Shown one piece after another: positions 1 through 7,802 of a stretch of DNA of 46,743 nt (positions are counted from its first letter, which is position 1; the number at the start of each line of letters is the position of its first letter). A program made the translations under genes and the position numbers. This DNA is from Spirochaetota bacterium (GTDB lineage: Bacteria; Spirochaetota; UBA4802; UBA5368). The notes beneath the pieces are model-generated. The model saw nothing but the letters and a program-made list of their open reading frames with translations, was not told the DNA's origin and did no database searches. Location: positions 1 to 46,743 of the forward strand of contig SCSX01000049.1 in NCBI GenBank assembly GCA_004297825.1, written 5' to 3'.

Positions 1-1247
1 AGACAGTGCTCATTTTTACGGTGGTGCTGTTCGGATTCGCCATGCTCATGGTAGTGGGGCTCTCGCGCGTCATCACGAATCCCATCAACGAATCGATCGA
101 TTTCGCATGGGGTTTCGCAAAAGGCGACCTGGGACGCAGGATTATCAATTACAACGATGACGAGATCGGCAGGCTGCAAAGCGCCCTCAACAGCCTCGCG
201 GACGCCCTGCAGGACAAGATTAACGGGTTCCTGCTCGAACAAAACAAGCTCGCGGCGACGGTCCAGAGCATCCACGAAGGGATCGCGCTGATCGACACCA
301 GGAAGCGGATCGTGCTCCATAACCGCGCGTTCAGCTCGTTCCTTACCATCGACCAGGAAATCCTCGATAGAAATTATTACGAGGCGATACGATCGAGTTC
401 CCTCAACGCCAAGATCGAATATGCCTTATCGAGCTCCGTTCCCTGCTCGTTCGAAGAGGAGTTGCGCAGCGGAATCACCTGCGAAATTTATATCACCCCG
501 ATCTCAGGGGAACATGAGCTCAACGGGGTGCTCATCGTGCTTCACGATGTGACGGAACGCAAGCGCATCGTAAAACTGAAAACCGAGCTCGTAGGAAACC
601 TCTCACACGAGCTAAAGACACCCATCACCATTCTGAAGGGATATCTTGAAACGTTGCGGGAAAACCGGTGCGACAAGGACACCATCGGCGAGCTGATCGA
701 TAAGGCGCTGGCGAGTGTCGAAAGGCAGAACTCGATAATCAACGATATGCTCAAGCTGAACATGCTCGAGACGACGCGGGCCTTCCAGGACGAGGACGTC
801 GACCTGCGCGATGTTATCGAGAACTGCCTGAATATACTTACCCCGAAAGTCCGCGAGAAACGAATCGTGGTCGCCGCGCAGCTTGACGCGCTTCCGGGAG
901 CCATCCGGGCGAACCGGTTCCTCGCCGAGGAGATCCTTTTTAACATCATCGATAACGGCATTAATTATAACCGGGATGACGGCAGCCTGACTATTGTCGC
1001 GCAGTTGCAGCACCGCAGGCTGGCGCTTGAAATCTCCGATACGGGGATCGGCATACCCCCCGAATCATTGGACAGGGTTTTCGAAAGATTTTACAGGGTA
1101 AACAAGAGCAGGTCGAGGGCGACAGGCGGAACCGGGCTTGGCCTCTCGATAGTGAAACACGCCGCAGAGCTGATCGCCTGGCAAATCTCGGTTAAATCGA
1201 CGGAATCGGGATCCACGTTTACCATTGAGATTCCCATTGAGGAATAA
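1..1247 (+). CDS. phoR: PhoR-type sensor histidine kinase, 5'-truncated
   Basis: Membrane sensor kinase, probably the phosphate-responsive PhoR because it converges on phoU with only 9 nt between the stops. The frame is open to the left window edge, so the true start and first membrane segment are missing; GTG at 6 is only the first in-frame start codon. Counting from it: a transmembrane helix (about 1-20), HAMP linker (about 21-75), PAS domain (about 84-185), HisKA dimerisation helix with the phospho-acceptor His201 in SHELKTPI, and a HATPase domain with an N-box (NGINYN), G1 box (DTGIGIP) and G2 box (GGTGLGLSIVKH). All catalytic boxes look intact. The partner response regulator (PhoB) is not in the window and is presumably upstream. 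Kinase identity is certain; the PhoR assignment rests on domain order and neighbours. Confidence 0.9.
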   Translation, partial: TVLIFTVVLFGFAMLMVVGLSRVITNPINESIDFAWGFAKGDLGRRIINYNDDEIGRLQSALNSLADALQDKINGFLLEQNKLAATVQSIHEGIALIDTRKRIVLHNRAFSSFLTIDQEILDRNYYEAIRSSSLNAKIEYALSSSVPCSFEEELRSGITCEIYITPISGEHELNGVLIVLHDVTERKRIVKLKTELVGNLSHELKTPITILKGYLETLRENRCDKDTIGELIDKALASVERQNSIINDMLKLNMLETTRAFQDEDVDLRDVIENCLNILTPKVREKRIVVAAQLDALPGAIRANRFLAEEILFNIIDNGINYNRDDGSLTIVAQLQHRRLALEISDTGIGIPPESLDRVFERFYRVNKSRSRATGGTGLGLSIVKHAAELIAWQISVKSTESGSTFTIEIPIEE

Positions 1248-1256
1248 ACGCGCGGC

Positions 1257-1916
1257 CTATGCATGCGCGTGGTGACGTATGTCTTTCCCCTGTGCTACAA
1301 ATACGACGACTTCGCTGATATTGGTGGCATGGTCCGCGATCTTTTCGATGTTGTTTGCGATGAGGATCAGGCTCGTTGCCACCTTGACGGACGATGAGTT
1401 TTTCTCCATCATCTCAACCAGTTCGTTTACGATGGTATCCCGAAGGCGGTTGACCTGATCATCCCGGTAAAGGATATGATGCGCGGCGTCGACATCCAGG
1501 GTCGCGAAGGCATTCAGGCTTTCCTTGAACATGCTTCGGGCCATTTCGGCCATTCGCGGCATGTCGACGAAGGGCTTGATCGCCTCCTGCTCCAGGACGC
1601 GCGAGACCCGGTGCGTAATGCTGATCGCATGGTCCCCGACCCTCTCCAGCTCGGCATTGATTTTCGAGACCCCCATGAGAAAACGCAGGTCGGAGGCCGT
1701 GGGCTGGTGCAGCGCAATCAGCCTGAGCACGTGCTCGTCGATCTCCATCTGCATTCGGTTTACCAGGGCTTCATTCTGCCTGATCGTTTCGAATTGCGAC
1801 ATGTCGTGTTCGAAAAGCGACCGGAATACCTCCTGCACCATCGATTCCGCGATGCCGCTCATCTTGATTATCTGGCCCTTCAGGGCCACCAGTTCTTCGT
1901 CAAAATGCCTGTCCAT
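1257..1916 (-). CDS. phoU: Phosphate transport regulator PhoU
   Basis: Cytoplasmic helical protein that couples the Pst transporter to PhoR and damps phosphate uptake. The 219-residue product has the two repeated three-helix PhoU units of the family, including the metal-binding-type segments around ELERVGDHAISI and NIEKIADHATNI. The ATG at 1916 is chosen because GGAGAGGGG sits just upstream and the protein then begins MDRHFDEEL, as PhoU proteins usually do; an upstream in-frame start at 1955 would add a non-family extension reaching into pstB2. It is the last gene of the pst operon, 35 nt after pstB2, and ends 9 nt from the convergent kinase gene. Confidence 0.95.
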   Translation of the reverse strand: MDRHFDEELVALKGQIIKMSGIAESMVQEVFRSLFEHDMSQFETIRQNEALVNRMQMEIDEHVLRLIALHQPTASDLRFLMGVSKINAELERVGDHAISITHRVSRVLEQEAIKPFVDMPRMAEMARSMFKESLNAFATLDVDAAHHILYRDDQVNRLRDTIVNELVEMMEKNSSSVKVATSLILIANNIEKIADHATNISEVVVFVAQGKDIRHHAHA

Positions 1917-1951
1917 TATTCCCCTCTCCAATGCTTGAAAATACAGCCATA

Positions 1952-2710
1952 TCAACCATACCGGCCCGTGATGTAATCCTGCGTTTTTTTATCCTTCGGG
2001 TTGGTGAAAATCTCCGCAGTTTTATCGAATTCTATCATGCTTCCCAGGAACATGTATCCGCAAAGGTCCGAAATCCTCGACGCCTGCTGCATATTATGCG
2101 TCACGATAACTATATTATACTGCTTTTTCAGGTCCAGCATCAACTCCTCGATCTTCATCGTGGCGATCGGATCGAGCGCGGAGCACGGTTCGTCCATGAG
2201 AATCACCTCGGGCTCGACCGCCAGCAGCCGCGCAACGCAAAGCCGCTGCTGCTGGTAGAGCGGCAGCTTGAGCGCCGATTCGGAAAATTTATCCTTTAGC
2301 TCTTCCCATAATCCCGCGGCTACCAGGCTTTTTTCGACTTTTTCCTGTATGGCTTTCCTGTTGTCTATTTTCGCGACGCGAAGGCCGAATGCGACGTTCT
2401 CAAAGACCGAGAGGGGGAAAGGGTTTGGCCGCTGGAACACCATGCCGACACGTTTTCGCAGTTCGTAAAGATCCATCCCCTGCTTGTAGATATTCGAGCC
2501 CTCGAGGAGCACCTCGCCGGTTATACGGACTCCTTCAATCAGGTCGTTCATTCGATTGAGACATCTGAGAAGTGTGGACTTTCCGCACCCCGACGGACCG
2601 ATCAGGGCGATGATATTCTTACCCCCCACCGTCATATCCACCGACTTGAGCGCCTGGAAGTCGCCGTAATAGAGGTCCAGGTTGCGGATTTCCATTTTAT
2701 TATCGATCAT
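1952..2710 (-). CDS. pstB: Phosphate ABC transporter ATPase PstB2, degenerate signature motif
   Basis: Cytoplasmic ATPase subunit of the Pst phosphate importer, 252 residues from ATG 2710 (GAGGG eight bases upstream). A GTG at 2725 overlapping the pstB1 stop is an alternative start. Walker A (G38-T46, GPSGCGKST), Q-loop Gln93 (VFQRPNPFP), Walker B (D163-E164) and H-loop His195 (VTHNM) are canonical. The ABC signature is not: where PstB normally reads LSGGQQQR, residues 139-146 read LPLYQQQR. Flanking residues are conserved and in frame, so this is substitution rather than a sequencing slip. On its own this protein could not form a consensus site with itself; it probably pairs with PstB1, which has the intact signature. 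The C-terminal ITGRYG tail is typical of PstB. Confidence 0.95.
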   Translation of the reverse strand: MIDNKMEIRNLDLYYGDFQALKSVDMTVGGKNIIALIGPSGCGKSTLLRCLNRMNDLIEGVRITGEVLLEGSNIYKQGMDLYELRKRVGMVFQRPNPFPLSVFENVAFGLRVAKIDNRKAIQEKVEKSLVAAGLWEELKDKFSESALKLPLYQQQRLCVARLLAVEPEVILMDEPCSALDPIATMKIEELMLDLKKQYNIVIVTHNMQQASRISDLCGYMFLGSMIEFDKTAEIFTNPKDKKTQDYITGRYG

Positions 2711-2721
2711 GTGAACGGCCC

Positions 2722-3483
2722 TCACCCGAAACGCCCGGTAATATAATCGTTGGTCCGTTTATCCCGGGGAATCGTGAAAATCTCCTCTGTGGGTCCATAC
2801 TCGACCAGTTCGCTCATGAGGAAAAACGCGGTGTTGTCGGCGATTCGCGCGGCCTGTTTCGTATTATTGGTAACGAGTATGATCGTGTAATCCTTTTTCA
2901 GGACGGTCAGCGCGTGCTCGATCTCCGCGGTGGAAATGGGATCCAATCCGGAACACGGCTCGTCGAGTAAAATTACCTCGGGTTCCATAGCAAGCACGCG
3001 CGCAAGGCATAATCTCTGCTGCTGTCCCCCGGACAGGCGCATGGCCGAGCTCTTCAGGCGATCCTTAACCTCGTCCCAGAGAAACGAAGACTTCAGGCTG
3101 CTTTCGACAAGCTGGTCCAGCCTCTCCCTGCTTACGGTCCCTGATAATCCCGGGCCAAAGACGATATTGTCATAAATGGACATGGGCAGGGGAATAGGAA
3201 GCGCGAACACGATGCCAATCCGTTTTCGCAGGTCTACCGGGTCAAGATTGGGATGATAAATATCCTGATTATCAAGTAATATGCTGCCCTCAATGCGTAT
3301 TTCAGGGATCAGGTCATTGAGACGGTTCAGGGAACGCAAAAAAACCGTCTTCCCGGACCCCGACGGGCCTATAATTCCCAGGATCTTGTTCACGGGAATT
3401 TTCAGGTTGATGGCCCTGAGCGCCTGGACGCGGTTCCAGTACACATTCAAGTTATGTATGCAGATTTTATTCGATTCTGTCAT
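2722..3483 (-). CDS. pstB: Phosphate ABC transporter ATPase PstB1, lacking Q-loop Gln and H-loop His
   Basis: Second Pst ATPase, 253 residues, encoded directly before pstB2 with overlapping ends. Walker A (G39-T46, GPSGSGKT), Walker B (ILLDEP, D174-E175) and the signature (L150-Q154, LSGGQ) are intact. The Q-loop glutamine is alanine (Ala94 in VFALPIPLP) and the H-loop histidine is asparagine (Asn206 in VTNNTKQ). These are the switch residues that sense gamma-phosphate and support hydrolysis in ABC ATPases. The lesions are complementary to those in PstB2, so the likely functional unit is a PstB1-PstB2 heterodimer. From memory, PstB-like proteins with VTNNTKQ occur in other phyla, so this is probably a conserved variant rather than decay. 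No strong Shine-Dalgarno precedes ATG 3483. Confidence 0.94.
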   Translation of the reverse strand: MTESNKICIHNLNVYWNRVQALRAINLKIPVNKILGIIGPSGSGKTVFLRSLNRLNDLIPEIRIEGSILLDNQDIYHPNLDPVDLRKRIGIVFALPIPLPMSIYDNIVFGPGLSGTVSRERLDQLVESSLKSSFLWDEVKDRLKSSAMRLSGGQQQRLCLARVLAMEPEVILLDEPCSGLDPISTAEIEHALTVLKKDYTIILVTNNTKQAARIADNTAFFLMSELVEYGPTEEIFTIPRDKRTNDYITGRFG

Positions 3484-3502
3484 ATTATTCGCGGGACATA
3501 TC

Positions 3503-4345
3503 CTATTTGAGCTTGTTCGCGATGAACCTGTTCATGATCCAGTAGGACACGAGGTTTATCGTGAGTATCGATATTACCAGTACCGCCGCCGTCGCGTATG
3601 CGTTTTCATTGGAGATTCCCTCCCGCGCGAGCAGGTAAAAATGAACCGACATCGTCCGCACCGAATCGAACAACGAATTGGGCAGCCTGAGGGCGGAACC
3701 CGCGGTAAAAATTACCGCCGCCGTCTCCCCGATAGACCTTCCCACGCTGAGCATGATCCCGGTCACGATGCCGGGAAGCGCATTGGGAACCACGACCTTG
3801 CGCACCGTCTGCCAGCGGGTCGCCCCGAGCGAGTAACTCACTTCCCGGAACGAATGGGGAACCGATTTGATGGCCTCCTCGCTCGTGCGGATTATGGTGG
3901 GCATGATCATGAACGCGAGGGTCAAACCGCCGGAGATGATGGACCATCCCATCTTCAGGGTAGTGACGAAAAAGATATACCCGAACAATCCGAATATGAT
4001 CGAGGGAATTCCGGCCAGGCAATCGGCGCCGAACCGGATGATCCTGGTCAGCCGCGATTCGCGCGTGTACTCGGTGAGGAAAATCGCGGTCCCGACCCCG
4101 AGCGGCGTGGCGATGAGGAGCGCGAGGATGGGAAGCGTTATCGTACCGATCAGTATCGGGAATATTCCCCCCGCGCGGCCCATATCCTCGGGATTCGAAA
4201 AAATAAAATCGGCGCTGATATGAATAAGCCCTTTTCCGAGCACGAATACGATGATGAAGACGAGTATCCCGAGCGTAAGCAGCGTCGCAACCACGAGGGT
4301 GGCGATCGCGGCAACCTGGGTATATCGGGGATGCAGCCTGATCAT
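3503..4345 (-). CDS. pstA: Phosphate ABC transporter permease PstA
   Basis: Inner-membrane permease half of the Pst importer, 280 residues. It shows an N-terminal membrane helix (about 13-35) and a binding-protein-dependent transport core of about five further helices. The EAA-type loop that docks the ATPase reads SYSLGATRWQTVRKVVVPNALPG, given here only as its family hallmark LGATRWQT (about residues 170-177). Its ATG overlaps the pstC stop by four bases, giving translational coupling, and it lies 19 nt ahead of pstB1. Length and topology are normal for PstA. It resembles the second permease gene at 14159-15019, including the GRSIGETAAVIFTAGS-type segment. Confidence 0.95.
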   Translation of the reverse strand: MIRLHPRYTQVAAIATLVVATLLTLGILVFIIVFVLGKGLIHISADFIFSNPEDMGRAGGIFPILIGTITLPILALLIATPLGVGTAIFLTEYTRESRLTRIIRFGADCLAGIPSIIFGLFGYIFFVTTLKMGWSIISGGLTLAFMIMPTIIRTSEEAIKSVPHSFREVSYSLGATRWQTVRKVVVPNALPGIVTGIMLSVGRSIGETAAVIFTAGSALRLPNSLFDSVRTMSVHFYLLAREGISNENAYATAAVLVISILTINLVSYWIMNRFIANKLK

Positions 4346-5196
4346 TTCTTCACCATATTCTTGATGGCCAGATTCGCGGCATAGTTCAGGACCATAATGA
4401 TGACGAGAAGCACCACTCCCGTCGCGAACAGCGCCTGGCGGTGAATGCCGGTCGCGTATCCCATTTCCAGCGCAATATTCGCGGTGAGCGGACGAACCGA
4501 ATCCAGCACCGAGGTCGGGATTTTCGCGGCGTTCCCGACAACCATGATCACCGCCATCGTTTCGCCGATCGCCCGCCCCAGTCCCAGGATGATCCCCGCG
4601 ATTATTCCGGATTTCGCCGCCGGAAGCACCGCCATGTGTATCGTCTGCCAGTGTGTCGCGCCAAGCGCGAATGCGCCCTCCCTGTATGAGTTGGGCACCG
4701 CCTTGATCGAATCGATAGATATGCTAAGTATCGTGGGAAGGATCATCACTCCAAGGATGATCGAGGCGGCGAGTATCGATAAACCGGGTCCGCCAAGATA
4801 TTCCCGAATGATGGGCGCCAGCACCATAACCCCTATGAAACCGTAGACGACGGAGGGAATGCCCGCCAGCAGTTCGATGGTGGGCTTTATTATCCGCATC
4901 GCCCAGCGTGGAAGGAACTCGGATAAAAATATCGCGCCCGCCAGTCCCAGCGGCACGCCTATTATAAGGGCGCCGGCGGTCACCCACAGGGAGCCGACGA
5001 TCATGGCGAATATCCCGAATTTCCCGTTCAGCGGGGACCAGTCAGAAGAAAAAAGGAAATTGCCGGGGCCGATTTTGAAGATGAACGGCAGACCTTCTTT
5101 CAATATGAAGAGCACGATGAGCAGGAGCATCGCTATCGCGGAGAAAGCGATGCCGGTAAGAATCCGGCGAATTCCTGCTTCGGATATTAATCGCAT
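4342..5196 (-). CDS. pstC: Phosphate ABC transporter permease PstC
   Basis: Partner inner-membrane permease, 284 residues and about six membrane helices, forming the phosphate channel with PstA. The ATPase-coupling loop contains FALGATHWQTIHM (about residues 176-188), followed by the GRAIGETMAVIMVVGN segment characteristic of PstC. It follows pstS by 30 nt and overlaps pstA by four bases, so it lies inside the pst operon. No clear Shine-Dalgarno precedes ATG 5196; translation may depend on read-through from pstS. It has a homologue at 15031-15930. Confidence 0.95.
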   Translation of the reverse strand: MRLISEAGIRRILTGIAFSAIAMLLLIVLFILKEGLPFIFKIGPGNFLFSSDWSPLNGKFGIFAMIVGSLWVTAGALIIGVPLGLAGAIFLSEFLPRWAMRIIKPTIELLAGIPSVVYGFIGVMVLAPIIREYLGGPGLSILAASIILGVMILPTILSISIDSIKAVPNSYREGAFALGATHWQTIHMAVLPAAKSGIIAGIILGLGRAIGETMAVIMVVGNAAKIPTSVLDSVRPLTANIALEMGYATGIHRQALFATGVVLLVIIMVLNYAANLAIKNMVKK

Positions 5197-5226
5197 AGTC
5201 TGGGGAAATAATCCTGGTTATATTCT

Positions 5227-6030
5227 CTATTTCGCCGGGAGCAGCCCGTTGGCCAGGATCGTTTTTTGACCCTGTTCCGACAGGATGTAGTCGATGAAGC
5301 TTTTGCTCAATCCCTGCGGCGCTTCACGGGTCATCAGAAAAACCGGCCTGACGAGCGGATACCGTCCCTTGTTTATTTCCTCGTTAACGCAGGCGACGCC
5401 ATTAATCAGGAGCGCGCTTATCTTGTCGTTGACCAGGCCGTGCGAGATATAGCCAATGCTGTTGATGTCGTTCGCGACCGTTTCGCGGACCGTTCCGTTC
5501 GAATCCTGGATGATCGCCTCTTTGGTCAGGGTGACATTTTTTATGATCGTTTCGAATGACGACCTGGTGCCGGACCCTTCCTCCCTTGAGATCACCGTAA
5601 CGGCGTGGTCTTTGCCGCCGGCATCTTTCCAGTTCCGGATCTTGCCGTTGTAGATGTCGCGAATCTGGTCGACGGTAAGCGTTTTCACCGTGTTTTTCGG
5701 ATTGACGACCATCACGATGCCGTCCCGTGCGACTATTACCGTTTTAAGCGTAAGGGCTTCCTTGGGGAGAGTCACCATATCCGCCATCCCGATATCGGCC
5801 GCTCCTGAAAGCGTCGCTTGTATGCCGACCGCGGATCCTCCGCCCTGGATCGTGACCGAAGCGCCGGGAGTGCCCGCCATGAACTGGTCGGCAAGTTTCT
5901 CCGCGAAGGGTTGAAACGCCGTCGAACCGGCGACGGTTATCGCATTTCCGCTCTTCCCGCACGCGACAAGCCCTAAACCGGCGAGAAATATCATGATCAC
6001 GAAGAAAATCTTATTGGGATTAAGTTTCAT
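5227..6030 (-). CDS. pstS: Periplasmic phosphate-binding lipoprotein PstS
   Basis: High-affinity phosphate receptor that delivers phosphate to PstCA. The 267-residue product starts at ATG 6030, chosen because GGAG lies six bases upstream and a lipoprotein signal follows at once (lipobox LVAC, Cys24). In-frame ATGs at 6042 and 6126 lack a ribosome site. Phosphate-contact segments are visible: AGSTAFQPFAE near the mature N-terminus, GGGSAVGI, and REEGSGTRSSFE in the second lobe. It is the first gene of pstS-pstC-pstA-pstB1-pstB2-phoU, with a sigma70-like promoter about 60-90 bases upstream. The short length is typical of Gram-negative lipoprotein-type PstS. Confidence 0.95.
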   Translation of the reverse strand: MKLNPNKIFFVIMIFLAGLGLVACGKSGNAITVAGSTAFQPFAEKLADQFMAGTPGASVTIQGGGSAVGIQATLSGAADIGMADMVTLPKEALTLKTVIVARDGIVMVVNPKNTVKTLTVDQIRDIYNGKIRNWKDAGGKDHAVTVISREEGSGTRSSFETIIKNVTLTKEAIIQDSNGTVRETVANDINSIGYISHGLVNDKISALLINGVACVNEEINKGRYPLVRPVFLMTREAPQGLSKSFIDYILSEQGQKTILANGLLPAK

Positions 6031-6090
6031 GTTTTGCTCCATCAAGGAAATGTGAATGCAAGGTAAAGGAATGATAAATTCAGTGTTGGA

Positions 6091-6120
6091 AGCATATTGG
6101 GACGGTCGGAAAATTGTCAA
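6091..6120 (-). promoter_or_regulatory. Putative sigma70 promoter of the pst operon
   Basis: On the minus strand TTGACA (6120-6115) and TATGCT (6096-6091) are separated by 18 bases and face pstS. No convincing tandem 11-bp Pho box was found around it, so PhoB control is expected from function rather than seen. Confidence 0.5.
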
Positions 6121-6170
6121 TTGCATTTTTTGACCGAAGGCGGGCCGTTACGTCAGGGGATTCTAACTGC

Positions 6171-7781
6171 TCATTTCAATTCACCTATCTTCTCGAGTAT
6201 CGTTCCCTCGTACGGATACATGCGCATGCGCAGCTCCGTGAAATGCTCCCGGGACGACCGATGGGTCGAAAACAGCACCTTCCACTGCCCCGGCTTTCCC
6301 GCATGGAACTCGGTGCTGCCGCGGGTGAAATTAAGCACGACACAGAGCTTTTCCTCCCTGTACGTGCGCGTGAAGGCGAATATTCCCTTGAGCCCCTTTA
6401 CGAGCGGCTTCCAGTTTCCATGGGACAGCGCCCCGTGACGGTTCCTCAATTCGATGAGGGACCGATAAAAATTAAGCAGGGAGAAGCGGTCCGCGGCCTG
6501 CGCCTCCACGTTCACATCCAGGTAGTCGATGCACACCGGCAGCCACACCTTTCCCCCGGTGAAGCCCGCGTTGATCGCCGCCGACCACTGCATCGGCGTG
6601 CGCGCCGGGTCCCTGCCCGCGTAGATGGGCCAGAATTTCCTGCCCGCGGGATCCTTTATCTGCGCACGGGGAATCCTCGAATTGCGCATGCCGATCTCCT
6701 CCCCGTAATAGAGGAAGGGAGTTCCCCTGAGCGTGAGCAGGAGCATCGCCGTCACCCTCGCCCTCCTGTCCGCGTCCCCCGCCCCGGAATGCCGGTCGTA
6801 GTTCCTGGGCTGGTCGTGATTGGAGAACACGTTGCAGGGCCACCCGTTATCCGGAATGCGATTGTACCATTTCCGGATGCAGCGGTAATAGCGCCAGGCG
6901 TTGAATCGGCGGTACATTATCGAAAAATCGAACGCCAGGTTCAGCTCGTCCCGTCCGTCCCCCAGGTAGCTCGCCGAAAGGGCCGGATCGCCCGGCGGGT
7001 AGCAGAAGACCTCCCCCACGAGCATCCGGTCCCCGTATTCGTCGACCACGCGGCGTAATCCCTTCATGATGTCGTGGGATTCGGGGCGATTGCGGTTGTA
7101 TTTTTCGAGCCTGTTGCTTAAGGGATAGAAGGAAAAGGGATTGCTGCGAAGCTTCGCGTCCTTGATGAACCAGTTGGCGACGTCAAGCCGGAATCCGTCC
7201 ACGCCCCGGTCGAGCCAGAAGCGCATCTCGCCGTGCATCGCGTCGCGGAGCTCCGGGTTCCTCCAGTTCACGTCGGGTTGTTCTTTCAGGAAGGAATGCA
7301 GATAGAACTGGCCCGTCCCCGCGTGCCATTCCCAGGCGCTCCCCAGGAACGCCGACCTCCAGTTGTTGGGCGACCTGCCCCCGCGGCCGTCATGCCAGAT
7401 ATACCAGTCCCGCCGGGGATTGCCGCGCGAGGAAGAAGACTCCAGGAACCAGGGGTGCAGGTTGGAGGTATGGTTCATCACCATGTCCATGATGATCCTG
7501 ATTTCCCGGCGGTGCGATTCCCTGAGAAGCGTATCGAAATCGCCCATGGTGCCGAAAACCGGGTCGATCGCGCGATAATCGCTTATATCGTACCCAAAAT
7601 CGAGCATGGGGGATTTGTTGACGGGCGAGAGCCATATCCCGGCGATGCCCAGCCATGCCAGGTAATCAAGTTTTTGGGTGATCCCGGGAATGTCCCCTAT
7701 CCCGTCGCCGTTGGAGTCGTAGAAGCTCCGTGGATACACCTGGTACAGGACGCCGTGCTTCCACCAGGTCCGTTCGATCAT
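6171..7781 (-). CDS. GH13 alpha-glucosidase (oligo-1,6-glucosidase type)
   Basis: Cytoplasmic glycoside hydrolase of family 13, 536 residues, with no signal peptide. The N-terminus WWKHGVLYQVYPRSF and the conserved regions are those of oligo-1,6-glucosidases, trehalulose synthases and alpha-glucosidases: MDMVMNHTS (region I), VDGFRLDVANW with the catalytic Asp (region II), GEVFCYP with the general acid Glu (region III) and FSNHDQPR (region IV). A C-terminal beta domain follows. It starts 21 nt after the PHP/GT4 gene and probably shares its transcript, so it may act on the same glycoconjugate or on a storage glucan. The exact substrate (isomaltose, trehalose, sucrose or a glucosylated lipid headgroup) cannot be read from the sequence. 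Confidence 0.9.
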   Translation of the reverse strand: MIERTWWKHGVLYQVYPRSFYDSNGDGIGDIPGITQKLDYLAWLGIAGIWLSPVNKSPMLDFGYDISDYRAIDPVFGTMGDFDTLLRESHRREIRIIMDMVMNHTSNLHPWFLESSSSRGNPRRDWYIWHDGRGGRSPNNWRSAFLGSAWEWHAGTGQFYLHSFLKEQPDVNWRNPELRDAMHGEMRFWLDRGVDGFRLDVANWFIKDAKLRSNPFSFYPLSNRLEKYNRNRPESHDIMKGLRRVVDEYGDRMLVGEVFCYPPGDPALSASYLGDGRDELNLAFDFSIMYRRFNAWRYYRCIRKWYNRIPDNGWPCNVFSNHDQPRNYDRHSGAGDADRRARVTAMLLLTLRGTPFLYYGEEIGMRNSRIPRAQIKDPAGRKFWPIYAGRDPARTPMQWSAAINAGFTGGKVWLPVCIDYLDVNVEAQAADRFSLLNFYRSLIELRNRHGALSHGNWKPLVKGLKGIFAFTRTYREEKLCVVLNFTRGSTEFHAGKPGQWKVLFSTHRSSREHFTELRMRMYPYEGTILEKIGELK

Positions 7782-7802
7782 GGGGCCGATACTCCCGAAG
7801 CG

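Noticed and set aside
2221-2300. Frameshift explaining LPLYQ in PstB2
   Set aside because: The flanking family residues (SAL before, QQQRL after) are in the same frame with no net shift, and no other frame encodes LSGGQ here.
6031-6170. PhoB box before pstS
   Set aside because: GGTCAAA and TTGACA are present but not as the tandem 11-bp repeat; not enough to call.
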